DNA of 64,000 bases. Origin: Tetradesmus obliquus. Its lineage: Eukaryota > Chlorophyta > Chlorophyceae > Sphaeropleales > Scenedesmaceae. Positions 30,593 through 42,562 of this stretch are shown one piece after another (position 1 is the first letter of the stretch; each line of letters opens with the position of its first letter). The position numbers were made by a program, and so were the translations under genes. Under the pieces are notes generated by a model. The model was given only the letters and a program-made list of their open reading frames with translations, did no database searches and was not told the origin of the DNA. The stretch is taken from NCBI GenBank assembly GCA_030272155.1, contig CP126196.1, positions 5,022,501-5,086,500 of the forward strand. Direction: 5' to 3'.

Positions 30593-31006
30593 CGGCAGTG
30601 GGGGCATGCACGGGTGTGCTTTGCTGGGTAACCGGTGCTTGATTGCCGCCTACTGCTATATCGTGTTGAAGGTTTCCACCTAGTGCTGATTGGATGTCCA
30701 TGTGACACGCTTGCTGACACTAGCACCAACGCTGCAGCACAGCTGCTTGCGGTCAAGCCTCCTGCCTGCCTAGCCCAGCAACAGAGCAGCTGCGCACAGC
30801 TTGTCGGCTGCATCTCTTGCAGCCATGTACACAGCTGGCAGCAACCCACCTGCACTTTGCTGTGAGCTGCTGCTGGTGCTGCTGCTGCTGCTGCTGCTGC
30901 TGCAAAGGCACTGCTGTGCTGTCAGAACTACCACTGCCAGCCACAGCAGGCGATGTGCAGCAGTGGTGCCTGGCCGCAGCCTTGCCCGTTGTCGCCCACG
31001 CCCCAT
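25466..31006 (-). CDS. Secreted protein with two CAP (SCP/PR-1) domains and a Pro/Ala/Gln-rich linker
   Basis: Eight exons in phase, in coding order 31006-30850, 30185-29837, 29304-29134, 28107-27741, 27395-27150, 26529-26186, 25884-25732, 25574-25466 (631 aa). A signal peptide (LLWLAVVVLTAQQCLC) is followed by a poly-Ser stretch. CAP domain 1 (about 104-245) shows TNAAREKHQ, GGENIYA, a TQLVWRETTAMGCA block and MPQGNFPGADRFAANV. A Pro/Ala-rich linker with about 16 Gln follows, then CAP domain 2 (about 474-615) with LHNSHRKDH, AENIF, SQIVWRSTFAVGCA and YAPPGNTG. Both domains have lost the His of the usual GHxTQ motif (GAFTQ, RPFSQ); domain 1 also lacks the first His. CAP proteins are extracellular, binding sterols or other ligands, or acting in defence; this role is not known. 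An alternative acceptor six bases upstream (30191) would add two residues. Confidence 0.87.
26129..26181 (-). repeat. CTG tract (sense) just after CAP exon 6 donor
   Basis: About 17 CAG triplets on the plus strand next to the GTGAGC donor at 26185. In the transcript the intron starts with a long CUG run. Confidence 0.95.
26765..27065 (-). repeat. Donor-side echo array after CAP exon 5 (three copies)
   Basis: Copies near 27024-27065, 26893-26935 and 26765-26820 repeat the exon 5 end (QQAPPRLV) and keep donor-like GT. The farthest copy has an insertion. Confidence 0.82.
28151..28187 (-). repeat. Acceptor-side echo of CAP exon 4
   Basis: Copies the YMPQGNF-coding start of exon 4, upstream in the transcript of the complete exon at 28107. 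The acceptor is altered (CGGGGTACATG). Confidence 0.7.
28250..28995 (-). repeat. Donor-side echo array after CAP exon 3 (five or more copies)
   Basis: After the complete exon 3 (29304-29134), four long copies lie at about 28890-28995, 28730-28810, 28600-28690 and 28440-28530. A remnant lies near 28250-28290. They repeat the end of exon 3 (CAARLCKEGIVGTGFSQGSIVV and upstream codons) to different lengths, most with a GTAGGT/GTGGGT-type donor. Confidence 0.9.
29758..29811 (-). repeat. CAG tract (sense) after CAP exon 2 donor
   Basis: About 17 CTG triplets on the plus strand; CAG in the transcript, close to the donor at 29837. Confidence 0.95.
30280..30536 (-). repeat. Acceptor-side echo array before CAP exon 2 (three copies)
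   Basis: Copies ending at about 30536, 30408 and 30302 repeat the exon 2 start (EPDERVVSVAA). Each lies behind a CTG run and TGCAG acceptor on the sense strand, upstream of the complete exon at 30185. In the first two copies further intron sequence (AACCATACAGCTGCTAGCAG) is shared too. Confidence 0.92.
30537..30593 (-). repeat. CTG tract (sense) at head of the exon 2 acceptor array
   Basis: About 18 CAG triplets on the plus strand, CTG on the sense strand, directly before the first echo acceptor. Confidence 0.95.
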
Positions 31007-34000
31007 GCTTGAATCAACAGGCAGGCCCCCTGCATACAGACATATTAAACGTATCCATGAGTACGTGCGTAACTCGTAACAGCAACATGCTTGACGTCCT
31101 GCAACCTGCTTCTGCAGCAGCTGGGTAGCTGCTGCTTCTTCTTCTGATGCTGGTGCTGCAGGCAGCGGAACAGCCTGAAGCCTACTTCGCGGCCGAGATG
31201 CAGCGCTTTGCATCTATAAAACCAGTTTCTTGCTTGTCATGGCGATTATAATTCAGGCCATCACCTGAAAAGGAAGTGGCCCGACAGGCGCGCACTAGCG
31301 GTACACTGAGGCCCTTATGCAATCGTCTACCAGCACTTGCCGTTTTCGTCTCAACTGTTTTAACAGTACAAACTTAGTGCCATCTAGAACACAGCACAAG
31401 GAGACAAGCCTCAGACCAAGCCAAAGCTCCCGCCTACTCCCACACTTAGCGACAGCTGCGTCCTGCTTTGCGCGTGATGAATGAAGCCGTCCACTTGTAT
31501 CCGAACAATAAACAAAGCTTTACAGCCTGATAGTATCAAGGTAGCAACGACATTCACAACCCCAGCCAGCAAATGACGCAGTGCTATTATCGCCGTGCTT
31601 CTGTCCAGCACAGCACAGCAGACCCACTCAACTACTTTGGCCAGCCAAACGACAGTAATAAAGACACATTGAATGATTCTCAGGTCACGAAGCTGATTCC
31701 AGAGCCAGTCTGTGTGCTCAGATCCCAGCCGCCTCACACATTGTGCTCACTCAGAGCATCCATGGCTGCAACCTCGCTGGCGTCGGTGCTGTAAACATTC
31801 AAACGCATGCAGCAGGTGGTACATTGGACATGCCCTGCTCAGGCCGCACACCACTGGAGGTTGCAGCCCTGGCATGCTGCATAACAAAGGGCAAACACGC
31901 GCACCCAAGCACCCCACAGTGTGACACTGTGACAGCAGCACATTGAGTAACACACAAGAGGTTCATGCCTGCGCATGCGAGCGTGTAGTGCCTCCGGTCC
32001 CACACATAGGAACAGCACCCTGGCTAAACCTAGCGCATATACGTGACATGGCCTGCTCCCTTTAACACTGCAAACATTCCTGTGCATGGTGTGCCTTGAG
32101 CGCAGCACAACATTGAGCTCAGTCCACAACGCAGCTGCACGGCTCATTTGTGCACCAGCTGCAGCTCACAAGCTCATGATACTATGATAATATGACAGTG
32201 CAGCCTTAACAAGTAACTTTGTGAAGTTCGTAGTAGTCTCACGTGATAAAACTGTGCAACTGACAGCTGCCTGTTGCAGCTCAGCACGATTAACTGCCAG
32301 CACGCATGCTGCACTAAAACAGCACGTACGACTAGCAATGCTAGCATCGACAGCTTGACACTGCTGCTGTGTCTGTAGCATCAATACAGACTGCCTCAGG
32401 CTCCTCTATTGTGGCCCAACCGAAGCTACACGCACGCACACACAGACAGGTGGGTACTATAACAAGACATAACAAAACTGGACTCTGCTTTCTGTAGTAC
32501 GCCACGATGGCAGGTGACACAGCAGTACACTGAGTATGTCTGCACATGCACATGTGCATCTGTTTGACCTCACACCGCCCAAACACACAGACGACAGCGT
32601 ACACAGCCACAGTGCACACACATGCTATCCACACATGTCATTTCCTCACTGCTGTGAGCCTGCACACATGCCCACAAACACACGAAAACGGCTGAACAAA
32701 CACCCGAAACTCCCCTAGACCAACTAAATCCCCTGCTTGTGATTGCGGTTCTTCAAACTGCAGCACTGCACAACTCCCCACCACAGTCCCAGCAGCCAGT
32801 TTGCTGCAGTGAAGCAGCAGTAGGCCTGAGGATTTGCACAGCACCCGCCGTTGCAAGGTAGCCTCATGATTTGCAGAAGGATATGCATCGCCTGACAGCC
32901 AGACAGCAGCCACTGCACAAAATGACGCAGTGCATGCAACACTAGTATGCTTTGGCCGGCGCTGCCTGCACTGCTGCTGCGCCACAAACAGACAGCAGCT
33001 GCTGCAGCACCAGCATCTGCATGCACCGCGGCCAGCACTGCTGCATGCAGAAGCTGTTCACAAGTGATGGATTGCAAGGAATGCACCCCAGCAAGTCGAG
33101 AATCACAAATGGCAGCTGGACGCAGTACACGAAAAACCAGCAACAGCCGTGCTGGGAAAACAAGACAATGTGCTTTACGCAGCAGTCTGATGCACATGTA
33201 AGGATCCCTGCAAGCCCTTTTTGGTGACCCTGCTGAAACCTGGGTACAACGTTTGTGCATGCATTACATGCATCATGCACATGCGCAGCAGGCCGGTTGT
33301 GCGGCGTGCCCTGCACAGCTACAGACGAGGTTGGGTGCCCCGATGCCGCAAGGTTTGGCAGGAAACTCTTGATGCAACCTGTTGTATTCTGCTCTGATGC
33401 AGCTGTGCAGGCAATCCACACACAACACAGGTACTATGTATGCCATGATATGTCATTGGCCGTCTAAAGCAGATACAAGGAGTGGTAGCGCAGCCAGTTG
33501 CTGTTGCGTTCCATATCAGCTGTGACCCAACAAGCATGCGCTTGGGCACAGTCGATCACAGTTCATGCAGATGCATGCAGACCCGAGCACAGCCCCACCT
33601 ATTGACGGCAAACACACACATGCAACAACATCATTCACAGAAAAGCAGCAGCTTCGGGACGCTGCTGCTGCTGCGGCCGCAGCATCACCGGCATGACAGA
33701 ACGCTTGCATGTGGCATGTGGCATGTGGCATGCAGCATGCGGCATGTGTGCTTCTGACTGCTGCACTGGCTTGCATGCATCTGGGTGGCTAGGGCCCTCT
33801 GTCAGCTGTTGGCGCCGCCTGCTCTTCTTCAAACAGATCAACGAACAGCAAGCACGCAGCTGCTGCAATCTGCCAACCAAACTTGAGGCGCACACTGCAG
33901 CGCAATGCAAGCAAGACCGAGCACCGCCCGTTGCACATGACCCTTGCACATGACACACAACATCAACAGAGAAGCCACCTGCTGCCGCGCAGGGCACAGA

Positions 34001-35082
34001 AAACAACAGCATGTCCGGTGGCTGCACACAGCCAGTTTGCAGCCTCCTGTGCAGCCAGTAGTTCAAGCAAGACAGCTTTAGATGCAGCTCAAATGTGCCA
34101 GCCCTTTGCGGGTGCACAACAGGCACTGCATGCAAGTGGGGCTACCTCAGGGAGCTATAGCAGCCGAAACACGCAAAGCACTGTGTGGCACTGCAACAGC
34201 CACTAGTAACAAAGCACTGTGTGGCGCTACAGCAGCCGAAATACGCAACGCAATGGGTGGTGATGCAGCAGCCACCAATCACAAAGTCTTGCAGGTGAAT
34301 TGGTGCTCTGATGCATGCCATTGTATGCACAGACAGCCTCACATTTTGCTGTTTGTGTGCCTGCAACTCGACATGTTGCACCAGTGTCACTGCTGTTCCT
34401 GCAGGCGCACGAGCACAGCCAGACATCCGCAAGACAAAAAAGCTGATGGCAGGCTGCTGTGGAGATCAAAATAGGCAAAAACAAATGCTGCAAGCAGCGC
34501 TGCATTCTGCATAGCATCCCATTCAGGCTGTTCACATACTCCCTCAAACACAACCAGCAGCACACCACATCTCACCCTCATACAAGCCAACCTGCAGCCA
34601 TAATACACAGATCAACGCTGCTTCACCACAACATGCGGTTAGTGATAGTATTCAACACAGGACTCAGCAGCAGTCTATGCAGGCCTGCATGTGCTCGATG
34701 CTGCTTCACCACAACATGCGGTTAATCTTACGTTTCAACGCAGGACTCGGTCGGAAACCCACTGCCACCCATGCACACCAGCCTCACCACGACCTCCAAA
34801 CATAATCCGAACCCAGCATTCAACGCTACCAATGCAGCAATAACCATCACCAACGCATGCAGCTGCTCCACAGCCTGCAACACCAGCACCCCATGCCAGC
34901 ACCTGCTGTCGCACCCATGCATGTATACATCACGAGCCGCATGCGACAGCCTCTGCTGACATGCATGCAGCTGCACCACAGCCTGCACCACAGCCGCCAG
35001 CCTCAAAGCACTGGCTTTGATGCATCTAGAGATGCAGCAAAAACCATCACCAATGCATGCAGCTGCATCACAGCCGCAAGCC
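31007..35082. other. Intergenic region
   Basis: About 4 kb without a supportable gene. Open frames are short, Cys/His-rich shadows. Small duplications are visible, for example around 34140-34280 (ACAAAGCACTGTGTGGC repeats) and 34610-34735 (CTTCACCACAACATGCGGTTA twice). The echo of the next gene's terminus is at 35009-35039. Confidence 0.6.
35009..35039 (-). repeat. Echo of the C-terminal codons of the beta-helix membrane protein gene
   Basis: Diverged copy of the last codons (AKPVV-region, 35083-35115) with flanking 3' UTR sequence (GCATGCAGCTGCA), placed about 75 bases beyond the stop. Confidence 0.65.
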
Positions 35083-38000
35083 TCATACCACTGGCTTTGG
35101 CGCATCCAGAGATGGATGCACCACCAGCCCATTACTGCCCTTGCCCTTGCCACTGCCACTGCCCTTGCCATCCTTGGCTGCTGCTGCTGCTGCTGCCACT
35201 GCCGCCATCGCCTTGGCCGCCAAGTTGCTCCCTTGCAGCCCCGACTGCGCCGTGGCTGTGCGCTTGCCCACAGGAGCATCAACCGGGAACCCGGCCTTGT
35301 TCTCCTTAGGCCCCATGCTGCGGTTTCTGCTGAGTAACCGCAGGCTTTGAATGCGGCGCAGCAGCTGCTTGGCAAGCAGCAGCACGCAGTAAACCACCCA
35401 CAGCAGGAATGCCATGTTCATGACAAGCACAAACGCCCCCACTACCTCCTTATATACCCGCTCTACCTCCGCACTCATAGTGGCAAGGAAAGATAGCGCT
35501 GAGTATGCAGTCAGATTGAGGCAGCCCATCGCCATCAGCGCAATGTTGTGCAGCCGCGCAAACTTGTACGGCCGGAACATCATCAGCAGCACCAGGAAGC
35601 AGCCGAAAAGGAAGTTGAGCAGCAGCGTCTGGTGCCACACGCCGATGTTCGGGCCAAACACCGACACCAGCACCAGCAGTACGAGTTGTACTGCCACGAC
35701 GGCCTCCCAGCCGTAGCAACGCTTGCGGTACAGGCGGTACAACACCCCGCAGTACTTTCGGAATCCTACCTCATCAAGATCTGCGCGGTGCCGCCACAGC
35801 AGTACCACAATGCCCACAGGCACTCCAACACAAAACACCAAAGTAAAAGGCAGGCCCAAGCCGAGGGCCCAGGCCCGGTGCCAACCCTCCCAGCAGGCCT
35901 GCTGCATGTCAAACTGCCAGAAGCCGTGGCGTGCCCTTGCTACTGCGTACTGGGGGTACAGCCCGCCGGGCTTGTCGATCGGGTAGCACGCAAACATGGA
36001 CAGCGCGACGCGGATCAGGCTGGGGTAGAAAAAGACCAGCGTGACGATCACGATCACCGGGATTCGATCCCAGACCTCGGACATCACGCCCACCGCCAGC
36101 CGCCGGCCCCTGTAGCGCCGCCACAGCCAGTGCGCGCCGCGGATGCCGCACTGCAGCAGCACGACGGCGATGAACATCGCAACCGGCGCCAGCAGGTAGA
36201 TCAGCTGGCGCACCACAGCCACCGGTAGGGACAGATGCATCCCTTCCACCAGGCAATCGAACGATAACAGCTGCGAATTTCCCGCCGAAAACAGCCATGT
36301 GAGTCCTGCAAACACTCCTGCAATGGACCCCGGCCACTCCACTGGGATGTTTGTGAGGATCACCATGCATTGAATGTACACAATGAAGACCTTCAGAATG
36401 TCCGAGATGCGCAGCTCTGTGTTGGTGTCCTGGTTATCCAGCCATGTGACGTGACTAATGCCCCATATGATGACCATCAGCACCACAAACGACATAACAT
36501 ATAACGCCACCGCAGCCTTGCTAGAGATACAGCGAGCACAGCGGAAGGGACCCCGCATGCCATGCCCTGCTGCACACGAGCCGCACAGGTTGCCTTTATA
36601 GCCTTCCGCACACTGCCAGTCCATGCCACCCGGCAAGCCGTCAGCCGCCGGCGGCCCCACACTGAGCAGCACCGCATCTGATGATGCAGGCACTGCTGCT
36701 GCTGCTGCTGCCGCTGGGGGTTGGGCCAGTAGCTGCCGCCGCATGCGGAAGCCGGGCGGCAGCTGCAGCCCAGCCGCTGCCCCCTCACCCTGCTGCTGCT
36801 GCTGCTGCCTCGCAGGCAGCATCTCGTCAAAGCTGCGCAGCGCCCTGCTGCTGCTGCTGCCGCCTGTTGCTTCCGGCGCGGCGCCGAGCGTGCCGGGCTG
36901 TGCCGTCGCCTGCGGCGCTGCTGCTGCGAATGTGCCGCTGCCGTCGACCGCCAGCTGGTGCTGCTGCCTGCCTGCTTGTGAACAGGCGCCCGGGTTGGGG
37001 CAGCGGTGGATCTGTGTGGACCAATCGCTGCTGTGCCAGTAGCCATCGCGCGGGTAGATCTTGGTACCTCCCGCGCAGCTAGCATCTGCTGGGCAGATGT
37101 CGCAGGAGGTGTTGGTAGGGTTATAGCTGTACAGGTTTGCGCCAAACACCTGGCACCATGCGCCGGCTCGCACCTCGCCCGGCAGGCACTCGCTCACCAT
37201 ACTCAGCTCGGTTCCAAACACCGCGCGGTTGCCCTTCGCTATCTTGCGCGCGACGGCCTCGTTAATATGGGCCCCAATAGAATCCAAAAAGATGCCGCCG
37301 CCGGCCACAACCGCCGTGTTGTTAATGACACGGCTCTCAGGGCTGAACGTGCAGTTTGCGCCGCCGGGTCCTTCCATGATGCTGATGCCGCCACCTTGCG
37401 AGGCATGGTTGTCAGAAATGACGACGCCGGGACCCAAGATTGTGTGGCCTGACACGAGCGCCAGGCCACCGCCGATGGGTGCTGAGTTGTTGAAGATGCG
37501 CGTGCCATTTATTATGGTGAGCATGAAGTTGGAGTCGATGTTGGAGGTGGAAACAGTTGCCAGGATCCCACCGCCCTGGGCCGCCCTACAGCAGCAGCAG
37601 CAGCAGCAGGAGCAGCAGCAGCAGCAGCAGGAGGAGCCGAAGCAGTCAGGGATGCAAGTGAGCGAGGTCAAGACTGTGTTGTCGGCAGCAGCACAGCAGC
37701 TGCAGCAGCAGCCACACGCAAATGTGACTGGGCACACAGTAGCGCAGCAGTGCTCCTCACTGCACTGCACTCCCAGCAAGAGCACAGTATAAATACCCCC
37801 GCTGACAGTACTAGTACCTGCATGTCACGTCACCGCAGCCTCACCTGTTGTGCGCAATAGTAGTGTTGGCCACAACAGCAGTGAAGGATCCTTCCAGGTA
37901 CACCGCGCCGCCGCTGCCCAACACCTCGTGCCCAGTAAACACCGCGTCGCTGAGGGTTAGCGCCATGTCACCGGTCGCTGCCACGCCGGCACCATAGCTT

Positions 38001-39262
38001 GCCTTGTTGTGTTTGAACACGATGCCGCTGCGGATGATGGTCGTGGCCAGCTGGCGCGTGTTGATCGCGCCGCCCTGGCAGTTGATGCCTTCCGCGGAGT
38101 TGTCAACGAACACGATGTTGTGCTCGACGACGAGCTTCGCCGTGTTCGTAACAATGATCGCGCCGCCCTGCCCCCCGTCGCCCAGCACCATGTTGTGCGT
38201 GAAGTTCACGCCATTGAAAATGCGCACGCTGCTGCTCTCGCGAATCAGCATCGCGCCGCCGCCGGAGTTTTCGCCCTGCGCCGAGTTGTTGAAAAAGGTG
38301 GCGTCGGTGATCGTCAACACCGACCGGTCCGTCGCCAAGATCGCGCCGCCCGCCGCATTGTCGCCGCGCACAGTGTTGTTGATGAACACGTTGCCGCCTT
38401 TTACGTCCAGCGCGCAGTCGTCTTGCAGGAAGAAGCCGCCCCCTGCCGCATCGTACCCGGAAGCCATATTGTTGGAGATCACGTTGCGGTTGTGAAGGTA
38501 GATCTTGCCTTCCGCTCGGCAGTACACCACCGCGCCGGCAGGCCCGAAATCGTATTCCGCGTCTTCGACCTTGTTGCCGTCAAACACGTTGCCATCCGTA
38601 ATCCACACCGTACCTTGATCGCGCACGTTGATTGAGGCGCCGTACAGCGCATAGTTGCCGGTCCAGGTGCTGTTGATGGTTTTGAACACAGCGTCTCCGC
38701 CGATCTGCGCGCCGCCGCCGCGCAAGCCGGTGCTGCCAGACACCAAACTGTCGCGCAGCGTCACCACGGCACGATCCTGCACATGCAGAGTGCCATTCTC
38801 CGCTGCATTGTCGCTGAAGCTGCTGCTGCTGATCGCCACGCGGCTACTCTCCAGGAAGCACAGGGTGCCCTGGGTCGCTGCGGCGCTCACATTGCTGATG
38901 CTGCTGTCGACGATTGCGACGCTGCTGCTGCCGCAGAACGTGATAAGGCAGTCGAGCTCCTGGCAGTTGTCAGCATCCCAGGATACGCCTTTGAACTGCT
39001 TTTTGAACTTGCCAAGGCTAGCAATGCTGACAGCCATACTGAAGCCACTGCCACTGCAGGCAATGCTTGCTGACTTGATTTCACCCTCTGCATCCGGCCC
39101 CTTGCCCACTATGTCGATGGTGCAGGTGGCAGAAGGCGGCTTGGTGCTGGGTGCAGCGGCGGGCTCCGCCGCTGCTGCTGGCCCTGCTGCTGCAGTGCTG
39201 CAAGCTACCAGCAGCACCGCTAGGCCCGTGAGAAGCTGCTGCAGACGTCGATCTGAGTGCAT
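35083..39262 (-). CDS. Polymorphic-outer-membrane-protein-like beta-helix protein with multi-pass membrane C-terminal half
   Basis: Two exons, 39262-37845 and 37585-35083, in phase (1306 aa). Signal peptide about 1-26 (LTGLAVLLVACSTAAAG). Residues about 90-620 are repeated beta-helix rungs with motifs such as GGGFFL, GGAI, NNTVRGDNAAGGAI and FTHNM, as in right-handed parallel beta-helix/Chlam_PMP proteins. A Cys-rich block with GYW..CP...AC and a later EGYKGNLCGSCAAGHG resembles ephrin-receptor-like modules; an Ala/Gln/Ser-rich insert splits it. From about 825 to 1215 several hydrophobic helices follow, as in TRP-like membrane regions of green-algal proteins of this type. The tail is basic and Ala-rich. 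The family is expanded in green algae, is probably at the cell surface, and its function is unknown. The intron 37586-37844 holds a short triplet run before the acceptor. Confidence 0.85.
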
Positions 39263-42219
39263 TGTCAGTGCTGTTGCCGGTGTTTCAAGCCTGCAGCAGC
39301 ATGCGGTGCAGCGGGGGGCTCAGTGACTATATGATGGCGGTGAAGAGGAAGGCCGGGTACCGCATACTACAGCCTCAAATGGCTGATACTGGACTAACAT
39401 TAAACATTAAAAGCCCGCTTACGTCGCTCCGATACAGCCTGCAACATCAGCAGCTCCGGCACTTCGAACGGCCAAAAGGCACCCACCTGCGACGCTCACA
39501 GGCGCTGCACGCGCGTATTGGTCACTAATAGTTGCATATGACTAGATAATGGAGAAGATCACGGACGGAAGTAGTGTAAGGAAGTTCGGGTGACTCTGGT
39601 TTGATACAACAGACGCCCCGAACGAAGACCGAATACAGCTGGGTACACGTCACGCATCACAGCAAACGTTTGCTGCCGTCACGACACCCGCCAGCGTGCA
39701 AAAGCGTCGACGTCACCGCAGAAACCCCTGTCACTGGCAGAAACCTAGTCTTAGCCTTCGAATTGCTGCTGGCCCAGCCATCGTAGCGGTGCATTTTGCA
39801 AGCTAAAAAGCCGGTAAACAAAGCAAACGTTGTTGGGCATTTGTAGCGCGTTTGCTGTGCACCAGGCGGTGACTGCTATGCTTGTCATGCCTGCTGTGTC
39901 AACATGGTGTGGACAGCTGACCTGCTGGACGCACGGCAAACATGCACAGACTTCCTGCAGGATCCTAGAAAAGTCAAAGCTGTCGTTTCTGTCCTGCAAA
40001 ATCTGCCTCACAAACGGAACACCTGTGTTACTACCAGAGCAGGAGGTTGACATGGCTGCTGCAGGTGGCTGCCGCCGCCGCGGCGGCGCTGTCCAACATG
40101 TTGCAGCACCTCAAACTCAGTGACTGGCTCACCGCACTGCGGTGTGGCACACTGGCTCACTGGTGGCACCGCACGTTGGCTGTGCTGCCGTTACTTGTGT
40201 CCCTGGTGACAAGTAGCCAGCACGCAACGAACCACTGGTTCTGGCAGCAGCAATCACAGCAAGCAACATTCGGTCCTGTTGTGGCAGTGCCAATCGAGTT
40301 GCTTGACCATGCAAGGGCATTGTGACTTGACGGAGGTCATACTATCAGTCTAGTAAACTGGGCAAGCAGGGGCATGGCCAGTGAGGCAAAATACCAATTA
40401 CCAACCACCAAAGTAGGGCCACAGGCCCACCCACAAAGGAGCCAGACAAGCTCATGGGCTCTCAAAGGTGGCAAACACAGCGGTGGCAAACATGCAGAAC
40501 TGCATGCTCAGGCAGGCAGCTTGCCAGGCAAGCGTCCATCTTGCAAAGCAAGGCAGGGTCATATCTGGCAGTAGCAAGCTGTAATTATAACTTCAGCTGA
40601 CGCCTGAAGTTACTTCATCCCCATTGACCACTAGCGTATATGCTACGGCTCAATGAGTGATACGATGATGATTGACCACCGATACAGCCACATATGCAGT
40701 GGCTTTGGAGTCATACCCCACTCAACAGGACAACTGAAAACATGGACGCGTACTGCTGCAACGCAAAGACTGTTCTGATACTATACTATGCAGTACAGGC
40801 AGCTGTTGACATGCGTTGCAGGTGACCAATAACTTAATGACATGTTGCCGCTGCAGCCGCTGTTGCCGCTACAGCAGTCAACCTTGTTGGGCGGGTGACA
40901 TGACAGCAGGATGGATGAAACTGTGAAACTTGCAGGCTGCCAAACGGATCATACTTTCAGGCGACGGAATAGCCACCCTGAGCCCATACTATGAGCATGA
41001 TGCATAATCTGTCCACCGCAACGGCTGTCAGTGCCTGTCTATGAAAACTATCTATCCTGCAGGGCGATGCACACTGCTACCAGAAAGTGGCGTAAGCAAA
41101 CAGCCGTGTCTGTACTACAGTCAGTGATACCGCTGCAAGCACTGCCAAGCTGCCAGAAAAACCTCGACTGCAATACACTGACAAGCAACCCAAACTACCA
41201 ATGAACTCGCTGGCGCAGTCGATATGGCAGCTGCTGCATGCTACGTAACCTGTTGGACATCCTTTGTTTGACTCCTACTGTCAGCATGTCTGGTGATGGC
41301 TAACTAAAATGCGCCCTGAACCCAGTCACGAGGACACCACAGTCACAAAGCTGCTTGTCATGTCTGCACGATATGCCCTGCTGCTGATGTATGCTGCTGT
41401 ATGCTGCTGATGCTGGTGAATAATATGAGGAGCTGCTTGTGCCACTGGCACATGGGTGCCACCCATGCTGCCCATCCCCTGCCCATACATATCAAAGCTC
41501 ATAGTATGCATGTCACAGCTCACGCGCCTGTGGAAGCTCATGTGCATGTCAGGCCTGACACGTTGTGCAGTTCGCAAGCTGTTCGTGGCCAGCTGCAGAG
41601 TTGCTTGTATGATTCATTGGCCGTCGCATAGGGGGCGCAAGGCACACAGCCAGTTGCACAGCTGCTGCAGGGGTGTAATGCCATGGGATGGAAACTGCAG
41701 CCTTGTGCGGCCTCTCACTGACACACAGGCACGGTGACCGTGCCTGCTCAACACCTGAGTTTCCATCGCATGCCAATGCGCCCAATGCAATTGGCCCTCT
41801 CCACTGCTTCCTGGATGCTGTCTGCATGTGCACCCTGTAGGGGCCCGCCAGCCTGCCGCTGCTGTCAGGCGCTCACCAGCCCCTGCTGCCATACTACCTC
41901 TGCCGCCATACTACCTCTGCCGCTGCCGCCATACTACCTCTGCCACTGCCGCCATACTACCTCTGCCGCTGCCGCCATACTACCTCTGCCGCTGCCGCCA
42001 TACTACCTCTGCCCCTGCTGCCATACTACCTCTGCCGCCATACTACCTCTGCCGCTGCCGCCACACTACCTCTGCCCCTGCTGCCATACTACCTCTGCCG
42101 CTGCCGCCATACTACCTCTGCTGCTGCCGCCACACTACCTCTGCCGCCATACTACCTCTGCCCCTGCTGCCATACTACCTCTGCCCCTGCTGTCAGGCTC
42201 CACGACAGCACGCATCATA
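39263..42219. other. Intergenic region upstream of the beta-helix gene
   Basis: About 3 kb with no gene that can be supported. Composition is less G/C-rich and poor in triplet tracts over 39300-41800. It ends in the minisatellite at 41890-42190. Confidence 0.6.
41890..42190. repeat. 18/24-bp minisatellite next to the SAM-protein stop
   Basis: Fourteen copies of a unit with core CATACTACCTCTGCC (CACACTACC in two), alternating 18- and 24-base periods through an extra GCTGCC. It lies 30 bases beyond the stop codon at 42220, hence probably in the 3' UTR of the minus-strand gene. Confidence 0.93.
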
Positions 42220-42529
42220 TCACCATGCTTGCGCCCGTGCTGCCTGCGCCTGGCGCTGCTGCTGCAAGCCCCGCCTGGCGTCCTTGCCAGCCGCCGCCCT
42301 GCCAGCCACATCAGCACCAGGCGAGGCGCTCCCAGTAGGGCTGGGACTCAGGAAAGGGTTGCGGTAGCCGCCATCATCAGCAGCCGGCTGCTTGATGGCC
42401 AGCTGCCGCGCACCAGCACGGTCACTCCAGCTGCTGCGCCAGCCGCCGCTGCCAGCAGCAGCAGCAGCAGCAGCAGGCCGGCCGGCATCGTATGAGTTGT
42501 CCAGGGCCTCCCAAATGCCAAGCAGCCCC

Positions 42530-42562
<33 letters not shown>

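Noticed and set aside
41734-42495. Plus-strand ORFs over the CRHTTSA repeats
   Set aside because: Repeat translation opposite the 3' end of the SAM gene; no domain or splice evidence.
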